Source of the DNA: a virus
Virus record (IMG/VR): IMGVR_UViG_3300033145_000526
Coordinates: 1-35,353 of that record
DNA length: 35,353 bases
Direction: 5' to 3' (one strand)
Shown here: one piece after another, positions 8,148-16,027 of the stretch
How the letters are laid out: every line of letters starts with the position of its first letter
Numbering within the stretch: the stretch's first letter is position 1
Notes under the pieces: generated by a model
The model's input: only the letters and a program-made list of their open reading frames with translations
The model's database searches: none
Told to the model about the DNA's origin: nothing
Position numbers and translations under genes: made by a program

Positions 8148-9521
8148 TTAATTAACTTCTGCTACTCTGTTCTTTTGTCCAATATTCATGTCAAGGTCAA
8201 GAGCAAGATCTTTAGCTGCTTTAGCGCTTAAGAGATCCATAAATTGACTTACAGCATTACCGCCAGAAATATTACCTTCAGAACTACCCATCTGAATATT
8301 TGGTACCCATTTTTGTTTACCAAATTCTTTGGCGTATACCTCCTGAGCTGCTAACCAATATTTAGCTTTAAGTTCCAGAGCGCCATCAGCTGCCATAACA
8401 ACTTTCTTTCTATGAGCTTCACCATCTCCCCTAAGGATATTAGCTTTCTTTTCCTGAGCAGCAGCTTCAGCATCAAGAGTAGCTATATCACGAAACTTTT
8501 CAGCTTTAATGATTGCTTCTTGTTTAGCAATAAGCTCCATTTCTTTCTTTTTCTCTGCATTAATAACGGCAACCTCTTTATCTCTATTAGCTTTAACAAC
8601 AGCAACTATTTTTAACTGGAGCTCAGCATATTCAGCTTTTGCAACCTTTGCTTTGCCCTCAGCCTCAATAGTAAGCTTATCCTGCTCGGCTTCTTGAGCT
8701 TTTGCTTTAGCAGTTGCTACAGCCATTCTTGCTTTCTGCTGTTCACCAATCTGTTTCTTAACCTTATCTTCATAACGAAATGTTTTGACTTCAAAGTTCT
8801 TAATGCCGATTCCGCTACCTGCAAGGGGATTGAATTGATATACGGGCATGCCATCAACTTCTTTGATAATGGTAACTTCTTTCCAGATCATTTCACCAGA
8901 AACCAAATCTTTAACCTGTTTGGTTGTGGTAGTTGTTGCATATAAACCATTAGCAATCTGGTCACGAGTCCATCTAATAAACTGACTACGTCTAGTCATA
9001 TAAGATTCAGTTGCACTCATGAGGTTAGCAGTATGACGTAAGACGTTTCTGATCGTAGGTTTAATAAGTTTACTTTCAAGATCAGAATATGTTTTATGTC
9101 CACGTTCAGTAACTAAATTAATTGCTTCTTCTGAAGATGTAGGCATAAGAATACGTGCAGTTCCAGAAATATTACAAATAGAGCCATCATTAAATCTTAC
9201 CTCAATAGATGTATCTGTATTAATATCACTTTTAACATCTTTACCATATGTAAAGAAAAAGGTTTGTGCTTTCGGCCATACATCAATATCACCAAAAAGC
9301 TGAGTCCAAATACCAGGTGTCATTTTAGCACTCATTGTACCAGAAATAGCCGCTTGTTTAATCTGATAAGTACCTTTATCAACAGTCTCAATAAGTGACT
9401 GAGAAAAGATAAGGCCAACGATTATAATAAATACAAACACACCAATTGCGCTCACTTTTTTCATAGACAATCCAAATAAAGTATTACTTGAACTTTTTTC
9501 TTCCTCATCCCAATTACTCAT
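8148..9521 (-). CDS. SPFH/band-7 family membrane protein (prohibitin/flotillin-like)
   Basis: The start is taken at 9521 (MSNWDEEEK), where GGAG lies 8 bases upstream, and not at a frame opening 16 codons earlier. The protein has 457 residues. A cytosolic acidic tail is followed by one membrane helix (about residues 24-44, VSAIGVFVFIIIVGLIF). Next comes the SPFH beta domain with 'VDKGTYQIKQAAISG', then a long Ala/Lys/Glu coiled coil (about 265-390) typical of flotillins, and a small C-terminal domain. Family members form large rings or cages at membranes and regulate proteases or protect the membrane. In a phage, a role in membrane remodelling or blocking superinfection is possible but unproven. 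Codon use is richer in GC than its neighbours, which suggests high expression or recent origin elsewhere. Confidence 0.85.
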   Translation of the reverse strand: MSNWDEEEKSSSNTLFGLSMKKVSAIGVFVFIIIVGLIFSQSLIETVDKGTYQIKQAAISGTMSAKMTPGIWTQLFGDIDVWPKAQTFFFTYGKDVKSDINTDTSIEVRFNDGSICNISGTARILMPTSSEEAINLVTERGHKTYSDLESKLIKPTIRNVLRHTANLMSATESYMTRRSQFIRWTRDQIANGLYATTTTTKQVKDLVSGEMIWKEVTIIKEVDGMPVYQFNPLAGSGIGIKNFEVKTFRYEDKVKKQIGEQQKARMAVATAKAKAQEAEQDKLTIEAEGKAKVAKAEYAELQLKIVAVVKANRDKEVAVINAEKKKEMELIAKQEAIIKAEKFRDIATLDAEAAAQEKKANILRGDGEAHRKKVVMAADGALELKAKYWLAAQEVYAKEFGKQKWVPNIQMGSSEGNISGGNAVSQFMDLLSAKAAKDLALDLDMNIGQKNRVAEVN

Positions 9522-9594
9522 AGTAATTTCTCCATTTCTAAAATTTAAATTATTTTTACAGTAATACAAGTTTTATACTTACATTAATGTTTCA

Positions 9595-9960
9595 CTAGTA
9601 ACCTCCTTGTCCCATGATGACTTTAACCCCATCAGGTAATTTTAAATCATTTAATCCTTGGCGACATAATAAAGTTTCTAAAGGATCATCATAATCTTCG
9701 TCAGAACAATATAAAAAGTATACTATATTTCCTTCTTTAATTAATTTCTGGCATTCTATGTATTGTTCATCTTCTTCATCATCATATCTGTCTTCAACCC
9801 AGAATTTTTTCAACTCTTCTAATGTTAAAATTTTCTTTTCAATATACTTATTTAAGTCAACTTCAATTGTCATAGGAACTTTTAATAAACCTTCTTTAAA
9901 AGCTGTTATAATAAAAGAAGTGCTCGAACTATTAGTAATAAAATCAAGTTTTTTCTTCAT
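9595..9960 (-). CDS. NSSS-motif small protein, paralogue 1
   Basis: 121 residues beginning MKKKLDFITNSSSTSFII, the N-terminal signature shared by six genes in this region. The body is acidic, with an Asp/Glu cluster (DRYDDEEDEQ), and bears no visible likeness to the other five bodies beyond the first ~20 residues. No membrane segment or catalytic motif is seen. It is the most downstream copy. A 70-base AT-rich gap with a possible promoter lies before it, so it may be transcribed separately from the rest. Function is unknown. Confidence 0.8.
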   Translation of the reverse strand: MKKKLDFITNSSSTSFIITAFKEGLLKVPMTIEVDLNKYIEKKILTLEELKKFWVEDRYDDEEDEQYIECQKLIKEGNIVYFLYCSDEDYDDPLETLLCRQGLNDLKLPDGVKVIMGQGGY

Positions 9961-9974
9961 AATAAATCCTTACA

Positions 9975-10000
9975 AATTCTAATATTATGTATATTAATAT
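9975..10000 (-). promoter_or_regulatory. Candidate AT-rich promoter
   Basis: On the minus strand this reads ATATTAATATACATAATATT followed by AGAATT, 15-40 bases before the ATG at 9960, in one of the few real gaps of the region. It resembles the element before terminase at 4951-4973. Low complexity makes chance similarity possible. Confidence 0.3.
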
Positions 10001-10029
10001 ATATATAATATAACATTTTTTAAATGTAT

Positions 10030-10635
10030 TTATTTTAATCTTTCAAGTATTGCTCGAATATAAATATCTCTTCCATCAAATGCATAATCTGAATCCATTG
10101 AAACAACTTTAAATCTTTCTTCCAATCCAAAGAAATATTTAAGTCTTTGCGGAGTCCATACAGAAGCATGAGGCATTGATGGTTCATTAAGAAGTTCATA
10201 AGTCAAAAGAGTATCATGTTTTTCCCATTCAGAATGTTCTATTGTTTCATCAATTTTTTCATTTAAAATTATATCAGCAAGAGTTTCATAATTAGGAACA
10301 ATTATATCAAGAGTTCCACCAACTTTCATTGCTGTTGATAATAGATAAATAAATCCTTGAACATCTGGTTTAGTTATATGTTCAAGAAATCTATAACATG
10401 ATATGAAATCAAATTGATATTTATAATTTCCCAAAAATTCAAATACATCAATATTGGTATATACAATTTCTTGACTTGGTAATTCTTTTGCCCATTTTTC
10501 ATGATTCTGTTCAATTGCTTCAGGTGGATTTACTAACCAATACATTTTATCCAATTGTACCAATAGATTTTTTTTATCTTCTTCATAATCAATTGGAAGT
10601 ATTTTACCTGCTGCTATATTCAAATAACTTTTCAT
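10030..10635 (-). CDS. Class I SAM-dependent methyltransferase-like protein
   Basis: 201 residues. The N-terminal 'YLNIAAGKI' (residues 4-12) stands where the glycine-rich SAM-binding loop is expected. 'FDFISCYRFLEHI' (about 75-87) matches the motif-IV/post-IV strand and helix of Rossmann methyltransferases (D-x-I/V-x-x-x-x-x-L/x-E-H). 'GGTLDIIVPNYETLA' (about 106-120) matches the strand after it. The late 'WTPQRLKYFF' is also typical of small-molecule or sugar methyltransferases. The substrate is unknown. It lies between two NSSS-motif genes and a small membrane protein in a tightly packed run, but no link between them is shown. Confidence 0.65.
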   Translation of the reverse strand: MKSYLNIAAGKILPIDYEEDKKNLLVQLDKMYWLVNPPEAIEQNHEKWAKELPSQEIVYTNIDVFEFLGNYKYQFDFISCYRFLEHITKPDVQGFIYLLSTAMKVGGTLDIIVPNYETLADIILNEKIDETIEHSEWEKHDTLLTYELLNEPSMPHASVWTPQRLKYFFGLEERFKVVSMDSDYAFDGRDIYIRAILERLK

Positions 10636-10638
10636 TTA

Positions 10639-10806
10639 TTAATCCTTTTTATTAAATTTATCATAAATTTCTTTTGGCCAAGATGCTGAATCTCTAATTA
10701 GTTTAATTGCTTTTTCTGCAACTTTACCAGTATCATCTTTAGCAATTTTTACTCCTAATCCTATAGTAAAATATATTGATACTAAGGTCACTAATCCTGT
10801 AAACAT
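10639..10806 (-). CDS. Small membrane protein, 55 residues
   Basis: ATG at 10806 is preceded by AAAGGAG at good spacing. The 55-residue product starts MFTGLVTLVSIYFTIGLG, a single hydrophobic helix, and then becomes basic and amphipathic up to a TAA at 10639. The next gene starts 4 bases later. The ribosome site, the tight spacing and the composition support a real gene. Function is unknown. Confidence 0.65.
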   Translation of the reverse strand: MFTGLVTLVSIYFTIGLGVKIAKDDTGKVAEKAIKLIRDSASWPKEIYDKFNKKD

Positions 10807-10817
10807 AACATTCTCCT

Positions 10818-11276
10818 TTAATTATCCATCCAACATTCTTCAATTCGAGAAAGTTCATCAGGATTAATATTCATACCTATTAATTTAAACTTATCACAAA
10901 TTTCTTGTTTAAATTCTTTTAATGTTTGATCTTCTTTTATACTAAAAGGAGATTTACCAATCATAACTACATCTTCATCAAGTATATTTTGGAGTTCCAA
11001 TCCATCTAAACAACCTTCAACTAACCATACAAAGTCATCATTAATAAATTCTTCATATTCTTTCTCTAATTTTTCTTTGCTATCTTTAGATGGTACTGTC
11101 ATAAAAGCACCTTGTCTCATAGCTTTTTTATGTTTCTTTTTATCTTCCTTTTGTTTATAAATTTTAAATATATTCTGCCCATACTTTTCTTTTAATGTAT
11201 CTGTATCAATACTGACCCCCCAAGCAACAAAACTACAACTGCTTGAGTTTGTAATAAAATCTAATTTTCTTTTCAT
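10818..11276 (-). CDS. NSSS-motif small protein, paralogue 2
   Basis: 152 residues starting MKRKLDFITNSSSCSFVAWG. The middle is strongly basic (KQKEDKKKHKKAMRQ, about residues 41-55). The C-terminal half is acidic and ends in ECWMDN. As in the other copies, likeness to paralogues is confined to the N-terminal ~20 residues. The gene abuts 11284-11661 (7-base gap) and is followed by the small membrane protein. Function is unknown. Confidence 0.8.
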   Translation of the reverse strand: MKRKLDFITNSSSCSFVAWGVSIDTDTLKEKYGQNIFKIYKQKEDKKKHKKAMRQGAFMTVPSKDSKEKLEKEYEEFINDDFVWLVEGCLDGLELQNILDEDVVMIGKSPFSIKEDQTLKEFKQEICDKFKLIGMNINPDELSRIEECWMDN

Positions 11277-11283
11277 AAATTAC

Positions 11284-11661
11284 CTATAATCTTATTTTTG
11301 ATTCAGCTAATTGCTTTTTACCATAATCACTAACATTAGCTGAATCTATTAATATTTCAATATAATCATTATCTAAAACAAAATCTGTTTCAAATAAGTG
11401 AGCAGTTATTTGTGGACAAAATATCATTCTACTTTTAATACCAGAAATCATAGCTGCATCTACACTTAATCCAACTGCTTTTACTGCTTCTTTTTTTGAA
11501 GTTTTAAAGAGTTTATTATTAACCATATTCATTGCTAAATCAGCACTTTCTCTTTCATTGGTTGTCCATCTATAAGTAAAATCTTTTTTAAGAACAGGTT
11601 TCATATCTTCACCTTGAGATAGCTCAACACCAAATAAAGTATAGTATTTAAACTCATCCAT
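11284..11661 (-). CDS. Unknown small protein among NSSS genes
   Basis: 125 residues beginning MDEFKYYTLFGVELSQGED. It lacks the NSSS signature despite lying between two genes that have it. The protein is soluble and mixed alpha/beta, with no cysteine cluster or nucleotide-binding motif visible. The ATG at 11661 follows a GGAGG ribosome site. Not recognised. Confidence 0.65.
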   Translation of the reverse strand: MDEFKYYTLFGVELSQGEDMKPVLKKDFTYRWTTNERESADLAMNMVNNKLFKTSKKEAVKAVGLSVDAAMISGIKSRMIFCPQITAHLFETDFVLDNDYIEILIDSANVSDYGKKQLAESKIRL

Positions 11662-11691
11662 TTATATGTTCCTCCATATCAAAATAAATTC

Positions 11692-12255
11692 TTAATGCTG
11701 GGTTTCAATCATAACCATAAAATCTTTTTGATTAAGATTGATACTTCTACCTGAATAGTCCATAGTCATTCCTATTCTACCACCTTGAATCATACCATCA
11801 TTGTCACCAAAAGAAACTTCAACATAATGATCAAGCTTATTATGTATTGCTTTCTTAATTTTAATGATTTTTTCTTTTGATTCTTTTATATATTCTTTTG
11901 TATACTCAGATGATTTCCAATGAATGTTTTCTTCCGAGTCTCCCTTTAATTCGTCTATAAGAGTTTTTTCAAATTCTTTTAATTCACCTTCATACCTTTC
12001 AAGAAGATCAGTTAGTTTGAGAGGTCCAGGTAAATACCATGGGTCTTCTCTAGTTGATGATAGAATGGGATCCAATTCTCTAATAATATCCCATACATCT
12101 ATATAATCTTCACCGCCACCATATTCATTATATAATTTAAATTTATCTTCATACTTAACCATCTGCCTAAAGAGATCAGTTCTTTTATCTCCTTTGAATA
12201 GAAAAACAAATCCTGTACTAGAACTATTAGTTACAAAATCGTGTTTAATTTTCAT
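11692..12255 (-). CDS. NSSS-motif small protein, paralogue 3
   Basis: 187 residues, the longest of the six, starting MKIKHDFVTNSSSTGFVFLF. A Lys/Glu-rich helical stretch spans about residues 88-140, and the end contains 'VEVSFGDNDGMIQGGRIGMTMD'. The start codon directly follows the stop of paralogue 4, and AAGGATG serves as the ribosome site, so translation is likely coupled. Function is unknown. Confidence 0.8.
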   Translation of the reverse strand: MKIKHDFVTNSSSTGFVFLFKGDKRTDLFRQMVKYEDKFKLYNEYGGGEDYIDVWDIIRELDPILSSTREDPWYLPGPLKLTDLLERYEGELKEFEKTLIDELKGDSEENIHWKSSEYTKEYIKESKEKIIKIKKAIHNKLDHYVEVSFGDNDGMIQGGRIGMTMDYSGRSINLNQKDFMVMIETQH

Positions 12256-12630
12256 TTAACACATCCTTATGCTAGTAATAATTTTAATATTTTCCTTTTC
12301 AAACTCATTAAGAATTTTATCTTCAAACAACTCCTTAATAGAATTTTCAATAGGAAATTTATATGGATCAACCTGATCTATATCATGACTAATACCAATA
12401 TAAATATGATCTGATTTAAGACCCTGTTCTTCTAAATCTCCATATTGTATATCTAATACTTGATCTCCAATATCCTCCATTATTTCAATTGGACTATCAC
12501 CCACTTGGGTATTAATATTATATAGATTAGCAATTCTCATTGCATTTTCTACTGTCTGTTCTAATTTCCAACCAATAAATACAAATGCACATGAGCTGGA
12601 ATTAGTTACAAAATCTAATTTTCTTTTCAT
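12256..12630 (-). CDS. NSSS-motif small protein, paralogue 4
   Basis: 124 residues starting MKRKLDFVTNSSSCAFVFIG, close to paralogue 2 over the first ten residues. The rest is acidic, with 'DIGDQVLDIQYGDLEEQG' and a C-terminal 'IKIITSIRMC'. An AGGAGG-type site lies just before the ATG at 12630. Function is unknown. Confidence 0.8.
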   Translation of the reverse strand: MKRKLDFVTNSSSCAFVFIGWKLEQTVENAMRIANLYNINTQVGDSPIEIMEDIGDQVLDIQYGDLEEQGLKSDHIYIGISHDIDQVDPYKFPIENSIKELFEDKILNEFEKENIKIITSIRMC

Positions 12631-12639
12631 CTTCTCCTC

Positions 12640-12993
12640 CTAATAATCATCATCAACCTTAAATGAAGAAACCACAAACCCCCAATCAGGATCTTTAATA
12701 TATGAATTAGACATTAATTCTTTCATATAATCCGGAACATCTTCTTCTCCATTATGCATACTAACCCATTCATTTACTGTAAATAGATTTGGACCAACAT
12801 CCACTTGAACTTCATCAATATTAGTTCCATCCCAATAACGTAAACCATTTGGATTTCTTTCTTTATAACTAATCATGAATTTATTAAATAATTCAGTAAA
12901 CTCATCTAACCCCATAGTTCCATCATGTGGTCTTAATGTTAATATAAATGATGCTGATGAACTATTTGTTACAAAATCTCCCTTTACTTTCAT
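12640..12993 (-). CDS. NSSS-motif small protein, paralogue 5
   Basis: 118 residues if the ATG at 12993 is used, giving MKVKGDFVTNSSSASFIL. That start fits both the family N-terminus and the AGAGGA ribosome site 9 bases upstream. A frame opening three codons earlier (MMI-) is less likely. The start lies inside the 3' end of paralogue 6 (32-base overlap). The body is acidic, with 'RPHDGTMGLDEF' and 'VDVGPNLFTVNEWV'. Function is unknown. Confidence 0.8.
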   Translation of the reverse strand: MKVKGDFVTNSSSASFILTLRPHDGTMGLDEFTELFNKFMISYKERNPNGLRYWDGTNIDEVQVDVGPNLFTVNEWVSMHNGEEDVPDYMKELMSNSYIKDPDWGFVVSSFKVDDDY

Positions 12994-13375
12994 TATCATC
13001 ATCCTCTATTTTTTTAATTTTATTTTTGTATGATTGACAATTTATATTAATCATAAAACTGTCATCATTTTCTCCACCTTGTTCTATAAATTGTATCATA
13101 AAATCATTCTTACTATAAATATCTGAAAGTACTTCATATGGCTCAAATGGATATGCATTAGTTTCACCATGTTTAAGTAATGCAGAATGATTATATAATA
13201 TTTCATATATAAATTCATCTTTACTATATTCTTTAGCTATCCATTCTTTAGATAAGTGTTTATCTACCATATCTTGGTTTTCTTCAATAGCTTTTTTAAT
13301 ATCAAAATTATCTGGAATATAAACCAAATAACTACATGACGAACTATTTGTTATAAAATCTTTTTTAAGTTTCAT
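12962..13375 (-). CDS. NSSS-motif small protein, paralogue 6
   Basis: 137 residues starting MKLKKDFITNSSSCSYLVYI. The body is acidic and contains 'IEQGGENDDSFMININ' near the end. It is the most upstream copy and follows the radical SAM C-terminal gene with a one-base gap (stop at 13377), so it lies directly in the radical SAM transcript. The 3' end overlaps paralogue 5. Function is unknown. Confidence 0.8.
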   Translation of the reverse strand: MKLKKDFITNSSSCSYLVYIPDNFDIKKAIEENQDMVDKHLSKEWIAKEYSKDEFIYEILYNHSALLKHGETNAYPFEPYEVLSDIYSKNDFMIQFIEQGGENDDSFMININCQSYKNKIKKIEDDDNESKGRFCNK

Positions 13376-13376
13376 A

Positions 13377-14048
13377 TTAAAATCCTTGTACTGTATATGG
13401 ACAACAAGCTTTCTCTTTTGCTAAAATATATCTAAAATCATTAAAAGGTTTAGCTTTTTTCCACACTTCTTGAAGATTACCTTTTGAAATATCAGTACCA
13501 TATTTATCATGATTACCAAATGAACATGGAACTAATCTTTCATCAGGAGTTATATAACAAGACATTCTTCCACCCTCACAAGTATCAGCATACATTTCTT
13601 CTAATTTAGTTAACTCTCTTGTTTGAGCAACCTTATTAATTAAACAACTATCCATACCAATTTTAAATTTAGAATCAGGTCTCTTAATTAATTCAGCAAA
13701 GATTCTTAATTGATTTTTTGTTGGTGACCAATCTAAATCTTTTCCACGACCAGCAGGTTTAAATAATAGAAATACTACTGCATTTAATTTATTTAAATCA
13801 ACCATACCTTCCCAAATATCATCACCTTGTATTAACCTACATGCTAATTCAGCACTTAATTTAGAAAAGATAAAATGAATATTAGTTTTTATTTCTTTAC
13901 CCATTAGTCTGTTTAAAGCATTAAATGTAAATTTATTTTTAAAAATGGGTTTAGATTCATAATAGTTTTTATATTCATATTCATTAGTTTCTTTTTCATT
14001 TTCAGGAATTATTTCCCATTCTTCATTATTAATTTCAATAGTTTTCAT
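13377..14048 (-). CDS. Radical SAM/SPASM enzyme, C-terminal fragment
   Basis: 223 residues. From about residue 40, 'TFNALNRLMGKEIKTNIHFIFS' fits a helix and strand of the radical SAM barrel. The second half has a SPASM-like iron-sulfur region: C135, C157 in 'CEGGRMSC' (C164), C175 in 'LVPCSF', and C215/C216 near the end. The cysteine trio that binds the catalytic cluster is absent here but present at 14773-15306, with an HNH gene between. The first ~35 residues (MKTIEINNEEWEI...) look unlike barrel sequence and may be a tail gained on splitting. The ATG overlaps the HNH stop (TAATG). The two parts may reassemble as separate chains, or the enzyme may be dead. Confidence 0.75.
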   Translation of the reverse strand: MKTIEINNEEWEIIPENEKETNEYEYKNYYESKPIFKNKFTFNALNRLMGKEIKTNIHFIFSKLSAELACRLIQGDDIWEGMVDLNKLNAVVFLLFKPAGRGKDLDWSPTKNQLRIFAELIKRPDSKFKIGMDSCLINKVAQTRELTKLEEMYADTCEGGRMSCYITPDERLVPCSFGNHDKYGTDISKGNLQEVWKKAKPFNDFRYILAKEKACCPYTVQGF

Positions 14049-14767
14049 TATTTATTATCCTTTATAAATCTTTTTCTATAATTATCAATTTTACAATGAC
14101 ATTCTATACATAATGTAATACCAATATCTATTATATGTAAATCTAAATAAGTTTGAATAATTTCTTTAAAATTATCATTAGTCCATAAATCATAACTATC
14201 ATAATTTAGATTATTTTTAAAAACAGACTCATTAAATATTTCTCGATGTGGAGTTAAATGATGAACTTCTAATTTTTTATTAGAATTACATTTAGTACAT
14301 TTAAAACCATCTCTTTTTAATATTGGAAATTTCCAATGAGTATATAATAATCCAGATAATTGAAATTTAAATTCGTTCAGTGAAAGACCTCTTTCTTTAT
14401 TAATAGGTTTTCTATTTTTATAATTAGGCACACCTTTTTTAGATTTACTACATGAAATACCATTTTGTTTAACTCTTTCATCTATTTCTTTTGTTAAACC
14501 TTTATTCCAAGCAATATAATTATTATTTTGTTTAGTATGTTTCATAGTCAATGCATTTTGTTTAACTCTTTCATCTACTTCTTTATTCAAACCTTTATTC
14601 CAAGCAGATTTTCCTGTTGTTCTATTTTTAGGACATTGTTGATGATATTTACTACAACACCATTTACCATTTTTAAAAAGATAATGAGCAGGATTCCCAC
14701 AATAATAACATAAATTAGCTGTTTGTTCAATATAAATTCTATTTGTTAATACAGGATTTCTGCTCAT
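14048..14767 (-). CDS. HNH homing endonuclease inserted in the radical SAM gene
   Basis: 239 residues. An N-terminal zinc-binding region (CYYCGNPAHYLF ... CCSKYHQQCP) is followed by two near-identical NUMOD3-like repeats (AWNKGL-KE-DERVKQN at about residues 54-70 and 86-102). The C-terminal HNH domain has C-x2-C ('CTKC'), 'LEVHHL', an Asn, and 'CIECHCKI'. The N-terminal zinc region resembles that of the HNH gene at 29779-30561. It lies exactly between the two halves of a radical SAM enzyme, with an overlapping stop/start on one side and 5 bases on the other. Such enzymes cut cognate DNA lacking the insert and spread by repair. No room exists for a group I intron core. Confidence 0.85.
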   Translation of the reverse strand: MSRNPVLTNRIYIEQTANLCYYCGNPAHYLFKNGKWCCSKYHQQCPKNRTTGKSAWNKGLNKEVDERVKQNALTMKHTKQNNNYIAWNKGLTKEIDERVKQNGISCSKSKKGVPNYKNRKPINKERGLSLNEFKFQLSGLLYTHWKFPILKRDGFKCTKCNSNKKLEVHHLTPHREIFNESVFKNNLNYDSYDLWTNDNFKEIIQTYLDLHIIDIGITLCIECHCKIDNYRKRFIKDNK

Positions 14768-14772
14768 GATAA

Positions 14773-15306
14773 CTACCTTTTCTTTTTTCTAAGTTTTAAT
14801 TTTGTCTTTTGTTCTTGATAAGTTACTGATACAGCCACAGCTCCACAATATTTTTTTGATATTTCAATTGCTTCATCTGTTAATTTAATTCCACTAGTAG
14901 TATAGTTTGGAATAATATTATTATCAACAGCATATTTTAAGATTTCTTCAAAATACTCATGTTGATTTGGATCACCTCTTCCACCAAGAGCAATTTGATT
15001 AGAATAGTCTTTAGATTGGTCTACAATTAGTTTAAACCCTTCTAAGGACATGTTCTCTTCCCACTTATTACCTTGGTAACAAAATTTACAAGCGTTGTCA
15101 CAATGACCCATAATACCTACATCTAACATACTTGGATACTCAAGAGCAAATGGATCTTTATGTCCATTAATACCAGTTAAAACTTCTTCACCTGTTTTAG
15201 GATTAAATATAATTGCATACTTATCTGTTTCAACAAGTTTAACATTCTCAGGTCGATATTTAATAACATTTCCACAACTAGTTTTAATAACCTTTAATTT
15301 TTCCAT
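14773..15306 (-). CDS. Radical SAM enzyme, N-terminal fragment
   Basis: 177 residues. The signature CX3CX2C is C69, C73, C76 (GHCDNACKFCYQ), which binds the 4Fe-4S cluster that splits SAM. 'IALGGRGDPNQHEYFEEIL' (about residues 104-122) stands where the GGE motif binds SAM. The barrel continues to 'CGAVAVSVT' and then ends in a basic tail (KTKLKLRKKKR) and TAG that look like insert-derived sequence. The continuation of the barrel and the SPASM region are in 13377-14048. The start overlaps the end of 15294-16019. Substrate is unknown. SPASM relatives often modify peptides or proteins. Confidence 0.85.
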   Translation of the reverse strand: MEKLKVIKTSCGNVIKYRPENVKLVETDKYAIIFNPKTGEEVLTGINGHKDPFALEYPSMLDVGIMGHCDNACKFCYQGNKWEENMSLEGFKLIVDQSKDYSNQIALGGRGDPNQHEYFEEILKYAVDNNIIPNYTTSGIKLTDEAIEISKKYCGAVAVSVTYQEQKTKLKLRKKKR

Positions 15307-16019
15307 TCTGTTAATTTTTCTCCTATTTGAATTGCTTTACATTTAACTGAGATTTTGATCAAAAGTTCATAATCTCCCCATGTTAATAAACGTTCATCAA
15401 TTATTTGTTTATACATAAATATTGCTTCATCACATTTACGTATCTTATAAAAAATATCATCATACTTAGACTCTGGAATAATATCCTTCACATTGGATTT
15501 TTGTTGTTCATCAAAATCATTACTGATATATTTTAAGTCTTCTTCTTTTGGTATTGAAGATTTATCCTCAATAATTTTTTCTTCAGTTGGAATTAATTCT
15601 TGAGCTGTATAGTCTTTACCCCCTACAGATAGTGATAGCTTTCTATACCAATCTTCATCAAGTCTATCCCATCTGCATTTGATAGCTCTATTTTTATGAT
15701 CAGTATTCCAATTATTTTTATCTTCAATTGTTAAAGTAATATCATTATTAGTTTTAATAATATTAGCTATATCCATAAAAGGAGTAGAATTTTCTTTTGG
15801 AGCTATATCTCTTCTGCCTACAGCTTCTCTTATTGATATTAATTCTTTTTCATACCATTCTTTTTCAACAGCATCATACATAGTTTTTTCTTGTATTGTC
15901 ATTTTTTGAAACACTGCCGCTGTCGCTGCTTCACTTTCAATATATATAAGACCTCCAATTATAAAAGAAATTATTAGAACACAAATAGCTAAAATAAATG
16001 TTAGATGATAATTTTTCAT
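15294..16019 (-). CDS. Membrane-anchored protein of unknown function
   Basis: 241 residues from the ATG at 16019 (MKNYHLTFILAICVL), which has AGGA 7 bases upstream. A frame opening 6 codons earlier lacks a site. One N-terminal membrane helix spans about residues 5-28, then the rest is soluble and charged, with a Trp-rich stretch 'CRWDRLDEDWYRKLSL'. The orientation could place the main part outside the membrane. The 3' end overlaps the radical SAM start by 13 bases, so the two are probably translated together. Not recognised. Confidence 0.6.
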   Translation of the reverse strand: MKNYHLTFILAICVLIISFIIGGLIYIESEAATAAVFQKMTIQEKTMYDAVEKEWYEKELISIREAVGRRDIAPKENSTPFMDIANIIKTNNDITLTIEDKNNWNTDHKNRAIKCRWDRLDEDWYRKLSLSVGGKDYTAQELIPTEEKIIEDKSSIPKEEDLKYISNDFDEQQKSNVKDIIPESKYDDIFYKIRKCDEAIFMYKQIIDERLLTWGDYELLIKISVKCKAIQIGEKLTEWKN

Positions 16020-16027
16020 TATTTTTC

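Noticed and set aside
8120-8150. Small hairpin CTTATA/TATAAG in the gap after the SPFH gene
   Set aside because: A 6-bp A/T stem without a T-run is too weak to call a terminator in such AT-rich DNA.
14048-14767. Group I intron or intein explaining the split radical SAM gene
   Set aside because: Only a few bases lie outside the HNH frame at each side, too little for an intron core, and stop codons on both sides exclude an intein.
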